Source: Candidatus Bathyarchaeota archaeon (GTDB taxonomy: Archaea; Thermoproteota; Bathyarchaeia; Bathyarchaeales; Bathyarchaeaceae). Taken from it: 7,181 nt of DNA. Numbering within the stretch: position 1 is the first letter of the stretch; every line of letters starts with the position of its first letter. This document shows, piece after piece, positions 6,496 through 7,181 of the stretch. Where the stretch lies: NCBI GenBank assembly GCA_020344715.1, contig CP070828.1, positions 547,937 through 555,117 of the forward strand. Direction: 5' to 3'. The translations under genes and the position numbers were made by a program. Below the pieces are notes generated by a model. It was not told the origin of the DNA. It made no database searches and saw only the letters and a program-made list of their open reading frames with translations.

Positions 6496-6585
6496 GTGAA
6501 ATCTTGTAAAGGATTTTTCTGTTCTGCTGCAGATGTATTTGGAGCCTTGTGGAGACCCAAAACAGCAGTTTCCTTTTTATCCTAA
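6496..6585 (+). CDS. Doubtful 29-residue peptide
   Basis: A short frame runs from GTG at 6496 to TAA at 6585, with GAGG at 6488-6491 only four bases before the start. The peptide starts MKSCKGFFCSAADVFGALW and has two cysteines (4 and 9). The ribosome site would be hidden in the right arm of the hairpin at 6463-6491. I recognise nothing in it; a chance frame is the more likely reading. It is listed because it is the only short Cys-containing frame with a ribosome site near the radical SAM gene. Confidence 0.15.
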   Translation: MKSCKGFFCSAADVFGALWRPKTAVSFLS

Positions 6586-6810
6586 AAGACTTTCTACCAC
6601 CTGTAAATATCTCAGTGTAATATGCTGAACGTGAAGGACAGCTAGCGAGGCATGAAGGAGAACCGCTGAACCGCAATTTGACTTGATCTATCGGCAGAAT
6701 TTTACAAAAACCTGGAAACCCGTAACATTATTTCTCAGCAAGCTTGGCCGCCAAATAGAACATATTTCCACAAATCTCTTATTGCACACGATTGATAGTA
6801 TGCACACGAA

Positions 6811-6820
6811 GCTAAATTTA
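6811..6820 (+). promoter_or_regulatory. AT-rich TATA-like element before the protease gene
   Basis: GCTAAATTTA resembles the element at 1609-1620, but it lies only about 30 bases before the GTG start. Transcription from it would begin almost at the start codon and leave out the GGGAG ribosome site at 6830-6834. Either the transcript is nearly leaderless or the true promoter is further upstream. Confidence 0.25.
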
Positions 6821-6842
6821 GGAGAAGAAGGGAGAAACACAC

Positions 6843-7181
6843 GTGAAAAGTAAGTTATTCGCACAGATTGCAATAGCATTGCTGTTAGTGAGCATCTTTA
6901 GTCTACTGCCGGTTGCAACAACACCACTGATGTTTTCAACTGGGAAAGTTAACGCTGTCCGATTTGACGCGCTAGGAAAAGGCTTGCCTTCAGGTGTGAC
7001 TGCAGAATCGACTGGTGAACAAAAGCCGAAAATGACGTACAACCTGGATATGATCGATACTGAGAACATTTTGGGGGACGGAGAGGGCGTTTATGTCGCG
7101 GTAATCGATTGCGGTCTCCTGCCAAATTGGAGAAGCTTTTTCCCCGAGGAGAAGATCGTCACAGAATGGGCCACCGCTTTC
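6843..7181 (+). CDS. Secreted subtilisin-like (S8) serine protease, N-terminal 113 residues (runs off right edge)
   Basis: The frame starts at GTG 6843 with GGGAG at 6830-6834 (8-base spacer) and stays open to the window end. Residues 2-4 (KSK) followed by a hydrophobic run (5-25, LFAQIAIALLLVSIFSLLPVA) form a signal peptide or N-terminal anchor, so the protein should act outside the membrane. After a hydrophilic linker comes GDGEGVYVAVIDCG (78-91), which matches the segment around the catalytic Asp of S8 proteases (VAVIDTG/DSG), making Asp89 the likely triad Asp. Cys90 replaces the usual Thr or Ser. The His and Ser blocks lie beyond the edge, so catalysis cannot be confirmed and a non-catalytic relative is possible. 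The short spacing before the protease domain suggests little or no propeptide of the inhibitor type. Confidence 0.72.
   Translation, partial: MKSKLFAQIAIALLLVSIFSLLPVATTPLMFSTGKVNAVRFDALGKGLPSGVTAESTGEQKPKMTYNLDMIDTENILGDGEGVYVAVIDCGLLPNWRSFFPEEKIVTEWATAF

Larger units (their letters stand above)
6371..6820. other. Divergent intergenic region without a convincing gene
   Basis: About 450 bases between the promoter regions of the radical SAM gene and the protease gene. It holds a strong hairpin (6463-6491), a possible 29-codon frame on the plus strand after it (6496-6585), and open frames on the minus strand (the longest 6425-6676 from a TTG without a ribosome site). None is well supported. 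Several frames look weakly protein-like, so decayed coding sequence is possible. Confidence 0.4.

Noticed and set aside
6342..6498. Plus-strand open frame with CRDCFCSKR and ending in NYVEVK
   Set aside because: It has no ATG or GTG start near its beginning, no ribosome site, and overlaps the putative promoter of the radical SAM gene.
6425..6676. Minus-strand 83-codon frame in the divergent region
   Set aside because: It starts at TTG without a ribosome site, has no other Met codon, and matches nothing I recognise; the residue pattern is only weakly protein-like.
1..7181. CRISPR arrays, insertion sequences or rRNA
   Set aside because: No regularly spaced repeats, no transposase motifs with terminal inverted repeats, and no rRNA-like sequence were seen.

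Overview
The window looks archaeal. The left edge carries the N-terminal third of an archaeal-type translation elongation factor EF-2. Several genes have TATA-like boxes about 30 to 60 bases upstream of the start, and most starts have GGAG/GAGG ribosome sites. The gene content (EF-2, an Mth938-like protein, tiny Cys-containing proteins, an ABC-2 exporter, a radical SAM/SPASM protein, a secreted S8 protease) would suit a TACK-type archaeon such as Bathyarchaeia, but I cannot prove the phylum from the sequence.

Layout. Positions 1-762 (minus) hold the 5' part of the EF-2 gene, which runs off the left edge. Positions 909-1247 (minus) encode a complete Mth938-domain protein (PF04430, DUF498). Positions 1426-1982 form a compact block of candidate small genes: one 44-46 residue protein on the minus strand, and divergent from it a 49-residue four-cysteine protein followed four bases later by a possible 59-residue protein. 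The divergent genes flank a symmetric TAAATTTA element at 1612-1619 that could serve as a TATA box in both directions. Positions 2121-4604 (plus) are a tight three-gene ABC-2 transporter operon (ATPase, permease, permease) with overlapping ends, preceded by a good TATA box and ribosome site. A 172-base convergent gap follows, then a 510-513 residue radical SAM/SPASM protein on the minus strand (4777-6318). About 520 bases of divergent intergenic DNA with a conspicuous hairpin lead into the start of a secreted subtilisin-like protease on the plus strand (6843 to the right edge).

How the genes may work together. The left part is housekeeping (translation) plus a widespread protein of unknown archaeal role. 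The ABC operon is a self-contained exporter or efflux system of unknown substrate; its ATPase has Asn where the catalytic H-loop His is normally found. A SPASM radical SAM enzyme, an ABC-2 exporter and a secreted protease lying side by side recalls the parts list of a modified-peptide pathway. However, the three are in separate, differently oriented transcription units and no convincing precursor peptide is visible, so this is only a hypothesis. The most novel-looking material is the divergent small-gene block at 1426-1982.
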